Source of the DNA: CAXWPM01 sp965206125
GTDB lineage: Bacteria; Acidobacteriota; Terriglobia; 20CM-2-55-15
Reading direction: 5' to 3'
DNA length: 64,000 bases
Assembly (NCBI GenBank): GCA_965206125.1
Contig: CBDBIN010000038.1
Location: 1-64,000 of the forward strand
Part shown: piece by piece, positions 1-7,830 of the stretch
How positions within the stretch are numbered: the first letter of the stretch is position 1
Layout: each line of letters begins with the position of its first letter
Notes under the pieces: model-generated
What the model was told of the DNA's origin: nothing
The model's input: the letters and a program-made list of their open reading frames with translations, nothing else
The model's database searches: none
Program-made: the position numbers and the translations under genes

Positions 1-1710
1 ACCTACATCGCCAGCCCGACGATGACACTGGATATCTCGTTCCAGCGTGGCGGGTACTGGTGGCCGGACACTCCGCATACCTTCGACATCCGGCAGATGG
101 ATCGGAACACCGGCTACACCCAAGGCCAACGAGTAATCGTCTACCGTCGGCCGATCCGGTGGCAATGGCCGATCAACTTCAGCTGGTTCCGCGATGTGGC
201 CGGATCCAACAACGAGATCAAGATCGGCTACATGGGCTGGTATGGGACGCGGACGACCCACACCGACGGTTATCCGAACCAGCAGGTCTACCAGTACGAG
301 TCCACGGATGCGGAAGCCGCCGCGGGCATCTACTACAACAACCCGGACCGGGTGGAGATCTACGACTACCCGAACACGAACCGGTACAACAACTACTACG
401 ACGTGTTCTTCCTGAACGACAAGATCACGGTGAACCGCCATCTGACCCTGAACCTGGGATTCCGCGCGGAGAAATACGGCTCGTCGCTGCCCGAACAGGG
501 CAATGTGAACCCCGGACCTTTTTCTTCGGCCATTGTGTACCCGTCCCGGGAGCGGGATGAGTTTCCGTCTTACACGTCCGTCGTGCCTCGCCTGTCGATG
601 ATCTACGACATCACCGGCGAGGGAACGCTGGCGCTCAAGTTCAGCTACGGCAAGTACGCCAGCGAGGGCCGCGATGCGAGGAGAGTCAATCCAAACGAGC
701 GGACCCGGTGGCGGTACGAGTGGGACGGGACGATTCCCTTCGTGCCGAATAATGGTCCGGACGGGATCTTCGGAAACTCGGATGACCCCGAGCTGCAGTC
801 GATCTCGGGCGGCGGCGGTGCGGGTTCGGTCCGGGAACTGGATCCAAACCTGGACAACCTGACCATGGACGAGTACACGGCTGGCATCGAGATGGCGTTC
901 GGCCCGAACTACGTCTTCCGGTTCAGCACGATCCGCAAGCAGGACAAGGGCGGGTTCAAGACTGTGAACCGGGCGCTGCCCTACTCCGCCTACACGGACG
1001 TGGCGTACGGCATCGACGTGGGCCGGGACAACATCCTGGGCACCTCCGACGACGCGCAGATCGAATTGTGGGCGGTTCCTCGCGATCATCCGGGGTTCGG
1101 CCTGGTCGACGAGATCTACCAGAACTTCGATGATGAAGAAGGTAAGGACATGTACACGGCGTTCGACTTCGCCTTCAACAGGGCGTACGCGGAGGGCTAC
1201 ACCTTTACCGTCACCCATACCAGCAGCTTTGCGAAGCGGCGGAATGCGGATCCGCAGAACCCGAACCAGCTCATCCACGACTTCGCACAGCAGTTCACCG
1301 AGTGGGACCACGTCTTCAAGGTCAACGGCGTGTACGACCTGCCTTTCGGGATCAAGTATTCCGCGACCTTCCTCAACCAGGGCGGCGCATATTTCAACCG
1401 CACGACACGGATGCGGGATGCGCGGAACCGTAACCAGACCGTCTTGGTCGATGGCCAGGTCGGCCGCTACGACACGGTCCGGCTGTGGGACAATCGCATT
1501 TCGAAGACGTTCCAACTCAACGACCGTCATACGATCGAGGCGATGTTCGACCTGTACAACACGCTGAATTCCAGCGCGATCATCCGGCACGAGAACCGCA
1601 ACGGCCCGAACTACCTGAAGCCGTTGGCGTCGAGGGCCATCGATGCGGCAGCAGCATCGCCCATCCTGTCCCCGCGCATCTTCCGTTTGGGAATGCGCTG
1701 GAGATTCTGA
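1..1710 (+). CDS. Oar-like TonB-dependent receptor, 3' part (5' end outside window)
   Basis: The reading frame is open from base 1, and 569 residues are visible. They align along their length with roughly residues 389-973 of the complete receptor at 7831-10752 (shared blocks include NDKITVNRHLTLN, DITGEG/DVTGEG and GPDGIFG.SDDPELQS), so about 390 N-terminal residues (the regulatory-like domain and plug) lie upstream. The visible part is outer-membrane beta-barrel: aromatic, Gly/Asn-rich strands and a C-terminal Phe (MRWRF), the usual signal for outer-membrane insertion. Two Asp/Gly-rich loops (GPDGIFGNSDDPE and GRDNILGTSDD) may bind calcium. Family role: TonB-dependent uptake of a large substrate, or adhesion. 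The substrate is unknown, but neighbouring exported peptidases suggest peptides. A terminator follows the gene. Confidence 0.9.
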   Translation, partial: TYIASPTMTLDISFQRGGYWWPDTPHTFDIRQMDRNTGYTQGQRVIVYRRPIRWQWPINFSWFRDVAGSNNEIKIGYMGWYGTRTTHTDGYPNQQVYQYESTDAEAAAGIYYNNPDRVEIYDYPNTNRYNNYYDVFFLNDKITVNRHLTLNLGFRAEKYGSSLPEQGNVNPGPFSSAIVYPSRERDEFPSYTSVVPRLSMIYDITGEGTLALKFSYGKYASEGRDARRVNPNERTRWRYEWDGTIPFVPNNGPDGIFGNSDDPELQSISGGGGAGSVRELDPNLDNLTMDEYTAGIEMAFGPNYVFRFSTIRKQDKGGFKTVNRALPYSAYTDVAYGIDVGRDNILGTSDDAQIELWAVPRDHPGFGLVDEIYQNFDDEEGKDMYTAFDFAFNRAYAEGYTFTVTHTSSFAKRRNADPQNPNQLIHDFAQQFTEWDHVFKVNGVYDLPFGIKYSATFLNQGGAYFNRTTRMRDARNRNQTVLVDGQVGRYDTVRLWDNRISKTFQLNDRHTIEAMFDLYNTLNSSAIIRHENRNGPNYLKPLASRAIDAAAASPILSPRIFRLGMRWRF

Positions 1711-1722
1711 CAGCATGGTCTC

Positions 1723-1760
1723 GGGGACGGAGGTAAAGCTCCGTCCTCGACACCGAACAG
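1723..1760 (+). repeat. GGGGACGGAG hairpin repeat, copy 1
   Basis: A 38-bp unit just after the receptor stop codon. GGACGGAG (1725-1732) pairs with CTCCGTCC (1739-1746), and the unit ends in ACCGAACAG. A near-identical 38-bp unit follows the paralogous receptor at 10763-10800. Related hairpins lie at 1895-1916, 2061-2087 and 10811-10836. Confidence 0.8.
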
Positions 1761-1770
1761 ACCTTTAAAG

Positions 1771-1796
1771 AGGGCGGCCATCGGGCCGCCCTTTTT
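1771..1796 (+). terminator. Rho-independent terminator of receptor gene
   Basis: A nine-base stem AGGGCGGCC/GGCCGCCCT (1771-1779 with 1784-1792), a 4-nt loop and a run of T to 1796, 60 bp after the receptor stop codon. This is the clearest intrinsic terminator in the window. Confidence 0.85.
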
Positions 1797-1810
1797 GATG
1801 CTCAATAGTC

Positions 1811-1838
1811 ACAGAACCGAGAGCGGTAGCGACCGGGT
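1811..1838 (+). repeat. 28-bp interspersed repeat (AGCGGTAGCGACCGGGT), copy 1
   Basis: Reads ACAGAACCGAGAGCGGTAGC and continues GACCGGGT. The reverse complement recurs with one or two changes at 39368-39395 and 57690-57717, both between genes. The function is unknown. Confidence 0.75.
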
Positions 1839-2057
1839 TCTCTTGGGCAGCTTTAGCTGGAACAACTCCCGACCGACACCGAACCGTACGCCCTGGATGG
1901 AGCGGGAGCTCCGTCCTCAACAGCATTCCTTAGCGTCGGGCCCACCGTCCCCGCACTGGCCCACAGCGCAGGGGAGTGCCCAGACTACCCGCGCACCAAA
2001 AGTCCGGGGAACTCGCACGCCGGGCCGGCCCCCCCACACCTAGTCCACCGAACAGTC

Positions 2058-4235
2058 TCAGGGGGACGGAGCCAGCGTTCCGTCCCCTACCAGCTTCCTG
2101 TCGAAGAAATCGTCGATCGCCTCGAACGTATTAACCCAGCGCCTGAACACCTGGAAATAGTGCGTGTCGTTCGGGTAGACGATCAGTTCGTAGGGAACGT
2201 CATGGGCACGCAGAAGTTGGACGAGACCGACGGTCTGGTTGAAGTTCACGTTTCGATCGTCATCACCATGGAACAGGATCACAGGCGATCGCCAGGTTTC
2301 GATTTCCGAGACGGACGACGCGCGGTATGACACGCTTTCCGGATCGATCGAGTTGCCCCAAAGATGAAGCCCGCCGATGTCGGCTCCCGCCGCAAAAACG
2401 TCGGAATTGCGAGCGAGCGCCTGAGCGGTAAGGATTCCCCCGTAGGACAATCCCCACACGCCGACGCGATCCGGATCCACGTCCGGCCGATCCCTCAACC
2501 ATAGCCCTGCTGCCAGAATGTCCCTGTATTCGGAGTTGCCTGCTGCTCCGCGCCCGTCCACTTCACGGAACTCGCGGCCGTAGCCGATGCCGCTCCGGTA
2601 GTTTATTGATAGCGTGACATAGCCCTTGGCTGCAAAGTACTCGTTCATCGCGTAAGCAAGATGGTAGAAGCCGTGCGGCGCCTGGTAGTGGTAGCCGAGT
2701 AGCGTCTGCTGCCGGGATCCACCGTGGATGAACAGGAGCGCCGGACGACGCTCTTCCGGTTCGAGGTCCGGCGGCAGAAAGAGCTGAGCGTGGGAGCGAA
2801 CACCGTCGGCTGCAGTGATGACCACTGGCTGTGGCTGGACATGCCGGTCCATCGGAAACTCGGCGGGCAATTCCGGCGCGATGATTTGTGGAGTACTCCC
2901 TTCGGCATCAACCAGGGCCACCGACAGCGGTTGCCGCGGCCCCGCGTGCATGACCGCGACCTGTTCACCGGAAGCCAAAACGGCCGGAAACGTCTCCAGG
3001 CCCGGCGCTTCCGTCAGCTGCTCGGCGCGGCCTCCTCCCACTGGGACACGCCAGAGATTGCGCCGGTCCAGGTCCCCGATGTTCGATGCGTAATACAGCC
3101 ATTGACCATCGCGGGAGAAAGCAACGTGTTCGACGATCCCCTCGCCAGGAGTAAGCAGCAGCGCTTTCGGCTGTGCCATCGACGTATCTAGCGAGAGGGA
3201 ATGCCGCCAGCCGCCCGGCTCGGCGACGAAAACGACGTGATCGCCGGCCCAGTGAAGCGTGTCGCGATAAAGGGTGTAACCATCCGGCGGGTTGTGCCAT
3301 AGCTCTCGGCCCTTACCGCTCTCCACGTCGGCGACCCAGATGGCTTCGGTGTAGCCGCCGCTGAACTTCGAATCAAGAAATCCAGCCGGCAGCGCTTCGG
3401 CGCCTTCGGGCCCGGGTCGTTCCGCCCAGGAGCCGAACGGGAGGCCCGGCCGCCGCAGGAAGGCGATTTCGGTTCCGTCGGGCGACCAGACGGGAACCGA
3501 ATCGTTGTCGACGCCCGGAGCCATGTATGAGATACGCCGGCTTTCGGTGTCATAGACGCCGATGAACGCGTGGTCGATTCGAACACTTACGAAAGCGATC
3601 TTCTTTCCATCGGGCGACCAGACCGGGTTGCTGTTCACGCCGAAGTCACGGAAAAGAGGCGGCGCTCCGTCGATGCGTGCCGTGTCCGTCACTCCGGGAT
3701 CTACCGGAGCCCGGTGAACCTGGCCGTCTTCGGTGTAGAGCACCCAGTGTCCGTCGGGAGACAGTGCGAAGTTGCGTGCCGCTACGACGCGCCAAGGCCG
3801 GCGGTCTCCGCTGGTTCTTGCGGCCCAGACCTCGTTCTTCCCTCCTTCGGGATCGCTTGCTGGGCTCGCAATCCAGCCGGGCATTACGGTTCGCCGCCCG
3901 ACTCCCGGAGCATGCCCGCGGATGAAGACTACGATGGAGCCGTCGTCGGAGATCTGCATCGGCCGGAGGTCGACGCCGTCATCCTCCACCGAGTCGGTCA
4001 GCCGCACGGGTTTGAAATCGGGTGCGCCGGCGGTGTACACGTTCCGTCTGCCTCGGTCGTTCTCGATCCACGCGATCGTGTCCACCGTTCGTGCCGACAC
4101 CAGGTTGTACGGGAAGGCCGGGCTGAGCACCTGTTCCACGGTAAACGGAGCATCCAGAACCTGAGAGACGACCGTAGGCGGCGCAGCGAGCGCCGCCACG
4201 ACCACCGTAAGCAATGCAATCGTCGGTATTCTCAC
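2058..4235 (-). CDS. Exported S9-family prolyl oligopeptidase/dipeptidyl peptidase
   Basis: 725 residues. A signal peptide (about 1-24) is followed by a beta-propeller of PD40/WD40-like repeats (SPDG, VWSPDGKKIAF, VWSPDGTEIAF) to about residue 430, then the alpha/beta-hydrolase domain. The catalytic triad is visible: Ser597 in GLSYGG, Asp660 in GDDDRN and His692 in NDTHYF. The order propeller then hydrolase is that of S9 serine peptidases (DPP4/acylaminoacyl peptidase type), which release short peptides in the periplasm or outside. The GTG start is chosen because AAAGGAGGT stands 7 nt before it. It is the last gene of a minus-strand trio (ankyrin-PQQ, DUF1028, S9). Its last residues (GDGTLAPSP) are encoded inside a GGGGACGGAG hairpin repeat. 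Confidence 0.92.
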   Translation of the reverse strand: MRIPTIALLTVVVAALAAPPTVVSQVLDAPFTVEQVLSPAFPYNLVSARTVDTIAWIENDRGRRNVYTAGAPDFKPVRLTDSVEDDGVDLRPMQISDDGSIVVFIRGHAPGVGRRTVMPGWIASPASDPEGGKNEVWAARTSGDRRPWRVVAARNFALSPDGHWVLYTEDGQVHRAPVDPGVTDTARIDGAPPLFRDFGVNSNPVWSPDGKKIAFVSVRIDHAFIGVYDTESRRISYMAPGVDNDSVPVWSPDGTEIAFLRRPGLPFGSWAERPGPEGAEALPAGFLDSKFSGGYTEAIWVADVESGKGRELWHNPPDGYTLYRDTLHWAGDHVVFVAEPGGWRHSLSLDTSMAQPKALLLTPGEGIVEHVAFSRDGQWLYYASNIGDLDRRNLWRVPVGGGRAEQLTEAPGLETFPAVLASGEQVAVMHAGPRQPLSVALVDAEGSTPQIIAPELPAEFPMDRHVQPQPVVITAADGVRSHAQLFLPPDLEPEERRPALLFIHGGSRQQTLLGYHYQAPHGFYHLAYAMNEYFAAKGYVTLSINYRSGIGYGREFREVDGRGAAGNSEYRDILAAGLWLRDRPDVDPDRVGVWGLSYGGILTAQALARNSDVFAAGADIGGLHLWGNSIDPESVSYRASSVSEIETWRSPVILFHGDDDRNVNFNQTVGLVQLLRAHDVPYELIVYPNDTHYFQVFRRWVNTFEAIDDFFDRKLVGDGTLAPSP

Positions 4236-4261
4236 GACCTCAACCTCCTTTCAGTCTTCCA

Positions 4262-5245
4262 TCATTGACCGATGATCCGAAGAAACTCCGGGTCGGTCCG
4301 AATCGATTCAAAGTTCGTATTCTGGGGAAGCCTTCGTTTGTTCGCAGGGTTCAGCTCCACGGCCTTCCGAATCGCCTCCAACGCGTCCGTCTTCCGGTCC
4401 ATCTTCAAGTACATGTTGGCCAGCGAGACCCAGATTCTGTCACTCCCTGGCATTTCGTCACGAAGGCCCTCGACCACGCGCAACGCGCCCATTCGATCTC
4501 CCTCGTTGAATCGCTCGTCCGCCGATGTCAGTTCCTGCCGTGAGCGGACGATCCTCAGGAGGCGTCGCAGCTCGACCAGTGGCTCAGGATGGTCATCCGT
4601 GCGGATGTCGATGACGCTGTCGGAGAATCCTCCGGCACCGCCCAGTGGCTTGACGACGATCAGGGAGGCTCCCTGCATCCCACGGATGTCCCCACCGGCT
4701 GCCTGGGCCGCGTCCAGCGCTGCGAGCAAACGTTCGGCAAGGGGCTGTCCTTCGGTCGCTTCGAAGGTTCGTGCCATGCCCTCGACGACCTCTGGCCCGG
4801 CAAGCGTGTTGCCTTGCGCACAGTAGTTCTCACCGCACGTGTGACCCTTCCAGTCGCTGGCGCCGGATCCTGTATGTGCCGCTGTCCGCCCCTGTATGTC
4901 GATGATCGCAACCTGGCGACGACCGCTCATGTCGTCGCTCTTGACCAGTCTGTCCAGAGCTTCTTCAGGAGACAGGCCCGCTGCGAGAAGTTCAAGCCCG
5001 ATCCGACCGTAGTAAGGATTCGAGGAAGCCTGATGCGCGAACACTGCGAGGCCTCCTTTGGCTGTCCATGTTCGATTACCCACCGCGAACGCCCTGCTTT
5101 GAACACCCATTGCGAGTTCACCGGTGTCCGGATCGCGCGCGACGATCGAATAGGTCCCCGTGTAGTCCGGGTCAAAATCCTGGGCAAGGCTCTCCGCCTG
5201 AAAGGCGAGCACACTTGCGAGAATAAAAACTGTAGTTCGAATCAT
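4262..5245 (-). CDS. DUF1028 protein with C-terminal TPR-like region, exported
   Basis: 327 residues. A signal peptide (about 1-21, ending ESLAQ) precedes a DUF1028 domain: TYSIVARDPDTGELAMGVQS near the start of the mature protein, then KGGLAVFAHQ, SGRRQVAIIDIQGR, HTGSGASDWKGH and GENYCAQGN. DUF1028 has an Ntn-hydrolase-like fold and no settled activity; I infer a hydrolase from the fold only. The last 90 residues resemble one or two tetratricopeptide helical pairs (IWVSLANMYLKMDRKTDALEAI). A good ribosome-binding site (GAGGGAGGTG) precedes the ATG. It lies 26 bp upstream of the S9 peptidase and 53 bp after the ankyrin-PQQ gene, so the three are probably co-transcribed. Confidence 0.88.
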   Translation of the reverse strand: MIRTTVFILASVLAFQAESLAQDFDPDYTGTYSIVARDPDTGELAMGVQSRAFAVGNRTWTAKGGLAVFAHQASSNPYYGRIGLELLAAGLSPEEALDRLVKSDDMSGRRQVAIIDIQGRTAAHTGSGASDWKGHTCGENYCAQGNTLAGPEVVEGMARTFEATEGQPLAERLLAALDAAQAAGGDIRGMQGASLIVVKPLGGAGGFSDSVIDIRTDDHPEPLVELRRLLRIVRSRQELTSADERFNEGDRMGALRVVEGLRDEMPGSDRIWVSLANMYLKMDRKTDALEAIRKAVELNPANKRRLPQNTNFESIRTDPEFLRIIGQ

Positions 5246-5298
5246 CGATACACCTCCCTCAGGGGTCCTCAGAGAAATCAGTTTCGTCGATCGCCGGG

Positions 5299-7515
5299 TC
5301 AGGGCGCCTCTCCGATTCCGTAAACGTGGCCCAACGTTCGGAGGATGATGAGTCCGTCCGAGATAGCGGGCGTTGCCATGATCACTTCGTCCATCACGTT
5401 CCGTGCGATTTCGATGTATTCGCGGCCGGCTTTCAGGACGAAGACATCGCCGTCTTCGCTCGCAACGTACAAGCGACCATCGGCCGCGACGAGCGAGGCC
5501 GCAAAGGAACCTCCGGCTCCAACGCGCGCGCGGTACGCTCGCTCCCCGGTCGTGGCATCGTAAACAGTGATGATGCCATTGTTGTTCAACATGTACAGCA
5601 ATCCGCGGTAGACAATGGGTGTGGGAATGTAGGTGCCCTCGCGATCGGAACTCCAGGCGATAGCCTGGTTGGATCGCGCGCCACCCTCCAGGGAGATGTC
5701 GCCAGTGGCTCCCGGTCGGATGGCATAAATCGGACGCGTCGGCGCGTATCCTCCGGTCACGTACACGAGATCCGGCCCGACGACCGGTGTCGCTACCGTG
5801 ACCTCAGAGTTCGGTGCGAGTGTCCAACGCAGCTTGCCCGTTTCCGGATCGTACCCACGGATCTTGGTACCGTTGGTGATCAGTTCATCGCCAGCCGTTC
5901 CCGTCGCGATTGTCGGAGTACCCCAGGTCGGGATCTCGTCATCCCGATTCGTCCGCCAGCGTTCGCTTCCCGTCCGGATGTCGTATGCGGCCACGAAGGA
6001 GTCCGTCTGACGATCTACCTGCAAGATGACGGAGTCCAGGTAGATAATCGGTGATGAGCTGTGGCCCCACTGAACGGCGGGTGCGTAGAAATGTCCGCTG
6101 TCGAGAACTCCAAGGTCCTTTTCCCAGAGCAGCTCCCCGTCCATTCCGTAAGCGACGAGCAACCCCGCCGTGCCGAATAGTGCGACCACATGCTGGCCGT
6201 CGGTAACCGGTGTGGAACTGGCATGACTTCCTTTTGGGTGGCGGGTCGTCCTCGGGATGCCCTCATGCACTTCCCTCTCCCACACGATTCGACCATCCCC
6301 GCGGTCCAGCGCATAGATCTTGAACGTGTGCTCCGACATGTCGTTGACGGACGCGGAGTTTCCGTAGTCCCCGATGCGAAAAGTCGTATTTCCCGCACCG
6401 CTGATTGCCGTGGCGACGAACACGCGATCCCCCCACACGACCGGACTGGCATTGGCAATGCCGGGAATGGGTGTCTTCCAGCGGATGTTCTGTCCGGTGG
6501 CGAGATCCCATTCAGCGACGGCCCCCTGCCCGTCGCCGATCCCCGATGCACCGGGTCCCCGGAATGAGGGCCACGGCCGAGGTGTTTCTCTCGGGCCCGG
6601 AGCCACGTCCTCAAGGGACACGTTCGCAGACGAGGCCTCAACCGTCGTTACCTCGGAAACACGGACGTAAGGAGATGTCGTGTCCTCGCGGGCCCGTACC
6701 GGCCGCGTCACGAACGCCCGCTCGACGATATTTGCCTCCAGTTCGAATCGGAAATCGGCCTCGGGCATCTCCGGTGCAATAAAGGTCAATTCCGAGGTCG
6801 CAAACAGGCGCACTTTACGCGGACCCAGGGCGGCGGTGAGTTGAGCGTCTTCGAGAGCGAAGACGACCGTGTGGGCATCAGAATCCGGGAAATAGGCGTT
6901 GCTGTCCTGCCGGTACGTGCCGGTCAAGCTGTCGAGTACAGTCAGAGGAAGCGTGAGCAGCGAATCGCCGACACCGGGGCGGCCTTCCATTGCCTCTGCC
7001 AGGATACCCGCGATCTCCGTGTCAGCCGCATCGCTGTGGATCTGGAGGGTGGCCGCGAGCATCGCATCGGAGATGGCACCCCGAACGAGTACGGCTCTGA
7101 GCAATGGCGGGTCCTTAGCCTCGATTGCGAAGACGAGCGTGTCCGCCCCGGCCGGCGCTCCTCTCTCGACAAGGTAGAGCGCCATCGGAACGCTGTCATT
7201 GCGCAGCGCGTTCGTCAGAGCCGTCCTGCTGTAGAAGGTGTCCCGTACGGTCACACCCGCACCACGATCGACGAGGAGCCGCACCATGTCCAGATTCGCG
7301 TTGCGAGTTGCGAAGAGGAGTGCGGTCCTTCGGTAGCGCTCCTCGGCGTCGACGTCGGCCCCCTGGTCGAGCGCCCGGATGACCCCAGGTAGGTCGTTGC
7401 GTTGGGCGGCGTCGAGCAATGCTCCGTCGGCAACCGTGTTCGGCGCCGGCGCCTGAACGCCGGTCAGGAGCACGACTGTGAGGATCGCTCTCACGGCCCA
7501 GAGCGTCATTGGCAA
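5299..7515 (-). CDS. Ankyrin-repeat / PQQ-type beta-propeller fusion, exported
   Basis: 738 residues with three parts. After a signal peptide (about 1-24) come three to four ankyrin repeats (about 28-165: GALLDAAQRNDLPGVIRALDQG, RRTALLFATRNANLDMVRLLVDRGA). A middle segment (about 190-290, LTGTYRQDSN...FRFELE) resembles the DUF3471 beta-barrel found after beta-lactamase-like domains. From about 315 to the end is an eight-blade PQQ-like propeller (PWPSFRGPGASGIGDGQG, VWGDRVFVATA, YAPAVQWGHSSSP, LYVASEDGDVFVLKAG). The opening PSFRGP motif is typical of PQQ-propeller proteins of Planctomycetes and Acidobacteriota that need not bind PQQ. The TTG at 7515 lies 5 nt after AGGAGG; an ATG at 7509 (11 nt) is the alternative. 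First gene of the trio with DUF1028 and S9. Confidence 0.88.
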   Translation of the reverse strand: MPMTLWAVRAILTVVLLTGVQAPAPNTVADGALLDAAQRNDLPGVIRALDQGADVDAEERYRRTALLFATRNANLDMVRLLVDRGAGVTVRDTFYSRTALTNALRNDSVPMALYLVERGAPAGADTLVFAIEAKDPPLLRAVLVRGAISDAMLAATLQIHSDAADTEIAGILAEAMEGRPGVGDSLLTLPLTVLDSLTGTYRQDSNAYFPDSDAHTVVFALEDAQLTAALGPRKVRLFATSELTFIAPEMPEADFRFELEANIVERAFVTRPVRAREDTTSPYVRVSEVTTVEASSANVSLEDVAPGPRETPRPWPSFRGPGASGIGDGQGAVAEWDLATGQNIRWKTPIPGIANASPVVWGDRVFVATAISGAGNTTFRIGDYGNSASVNDMSEHTFKIYALDRGDGRIVWEREVHEGIPRTTRHPKGSHASSTPVTDGQHVVALFGTAGLLVAYGMDGELLWEKDLGVLDSGHFYAPAVQWGHSSSPIIYLDSVILQVDRQTDSFVAAYDIRTGSERWRTNRDDEIPTWGTPTIATGTAGDELITNGTKIRGYDPETGKLRWTLAPNSEVTVATPVVGPDLVYVTGGYAPTRPIYAIRPGATGDISLEGGARSNQAIAWSSDREGTYIPTPIVYRGLLYMLNNNGIITVYDATTGERAYRARVGAGGSFAASLVAADGRLYVASEDGDVFVLKAGREYIEIARNVMDEVIMATPAISDGLIILRTLGHVYGIGEAP

Positions 7516-7660
7516 TGGTTCCTCCTATGCTCGGGAATGTGGCGTAAGCATAACCCAAGCGGGCCAGATCTTTCGAAGACTTCCGGGCGTTCGAAGGAGA
7601 GTCTTTCGTGAGCTATAACACACTTACTTTAAACGGCTTATATGTTCGGTTCGAAATAGA

Positions 7661-7690
7661 TTGAGTAAGCGTTTGGAAAAAGCGTATACA
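7661..7690 (+). promoter_or_regulatory. Predicted sigma-70-type promoter of the Oar-like receptor
   Basis: TTGAGT (7661-7666) and TATACA (7685-7690) are 18 bp apart, 140 bp upstream of the receptor ATG. The segment is distinctly AT-rich. GGAGG at 7816-7820 is the ribosome-binding site. The rest of the 315-bp gap 7516-7830 holds no gene I can support. Confidence 0.5.
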
Positions 7691-7830
7691 TGTGATCCAG
7701 AAAACCAAGTTTGAGTGTCGAGTTCAACCGAAAATGGGAAGAGTGTGCCTGGCCCAGACGACTGTGCCCTTTCCCAGCATGATGCTGAACGCGCGGTTCC
7801 GGACGACGGGATCGTGGAGGATATGCAGCG

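Larger units (their letters stand above)
1711..2057. other. Intergenic repeat cluster between convergent genes
   Basis: There is no credible gene here. The 347 bp hold the hairpin repeat and terminator of the receptor, the 28-bp repeat (1811-1838), a second hairpin unit GGATGGAGC...GCTCCGTCC (1895-1916), and the 22-bp word beginning TTAGCGTCGGGCCCACC (1930-1951) that recurs at 56365-56386. The hairpin containing the S9 peptidase stop follows at once. Confidence 0.7.
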
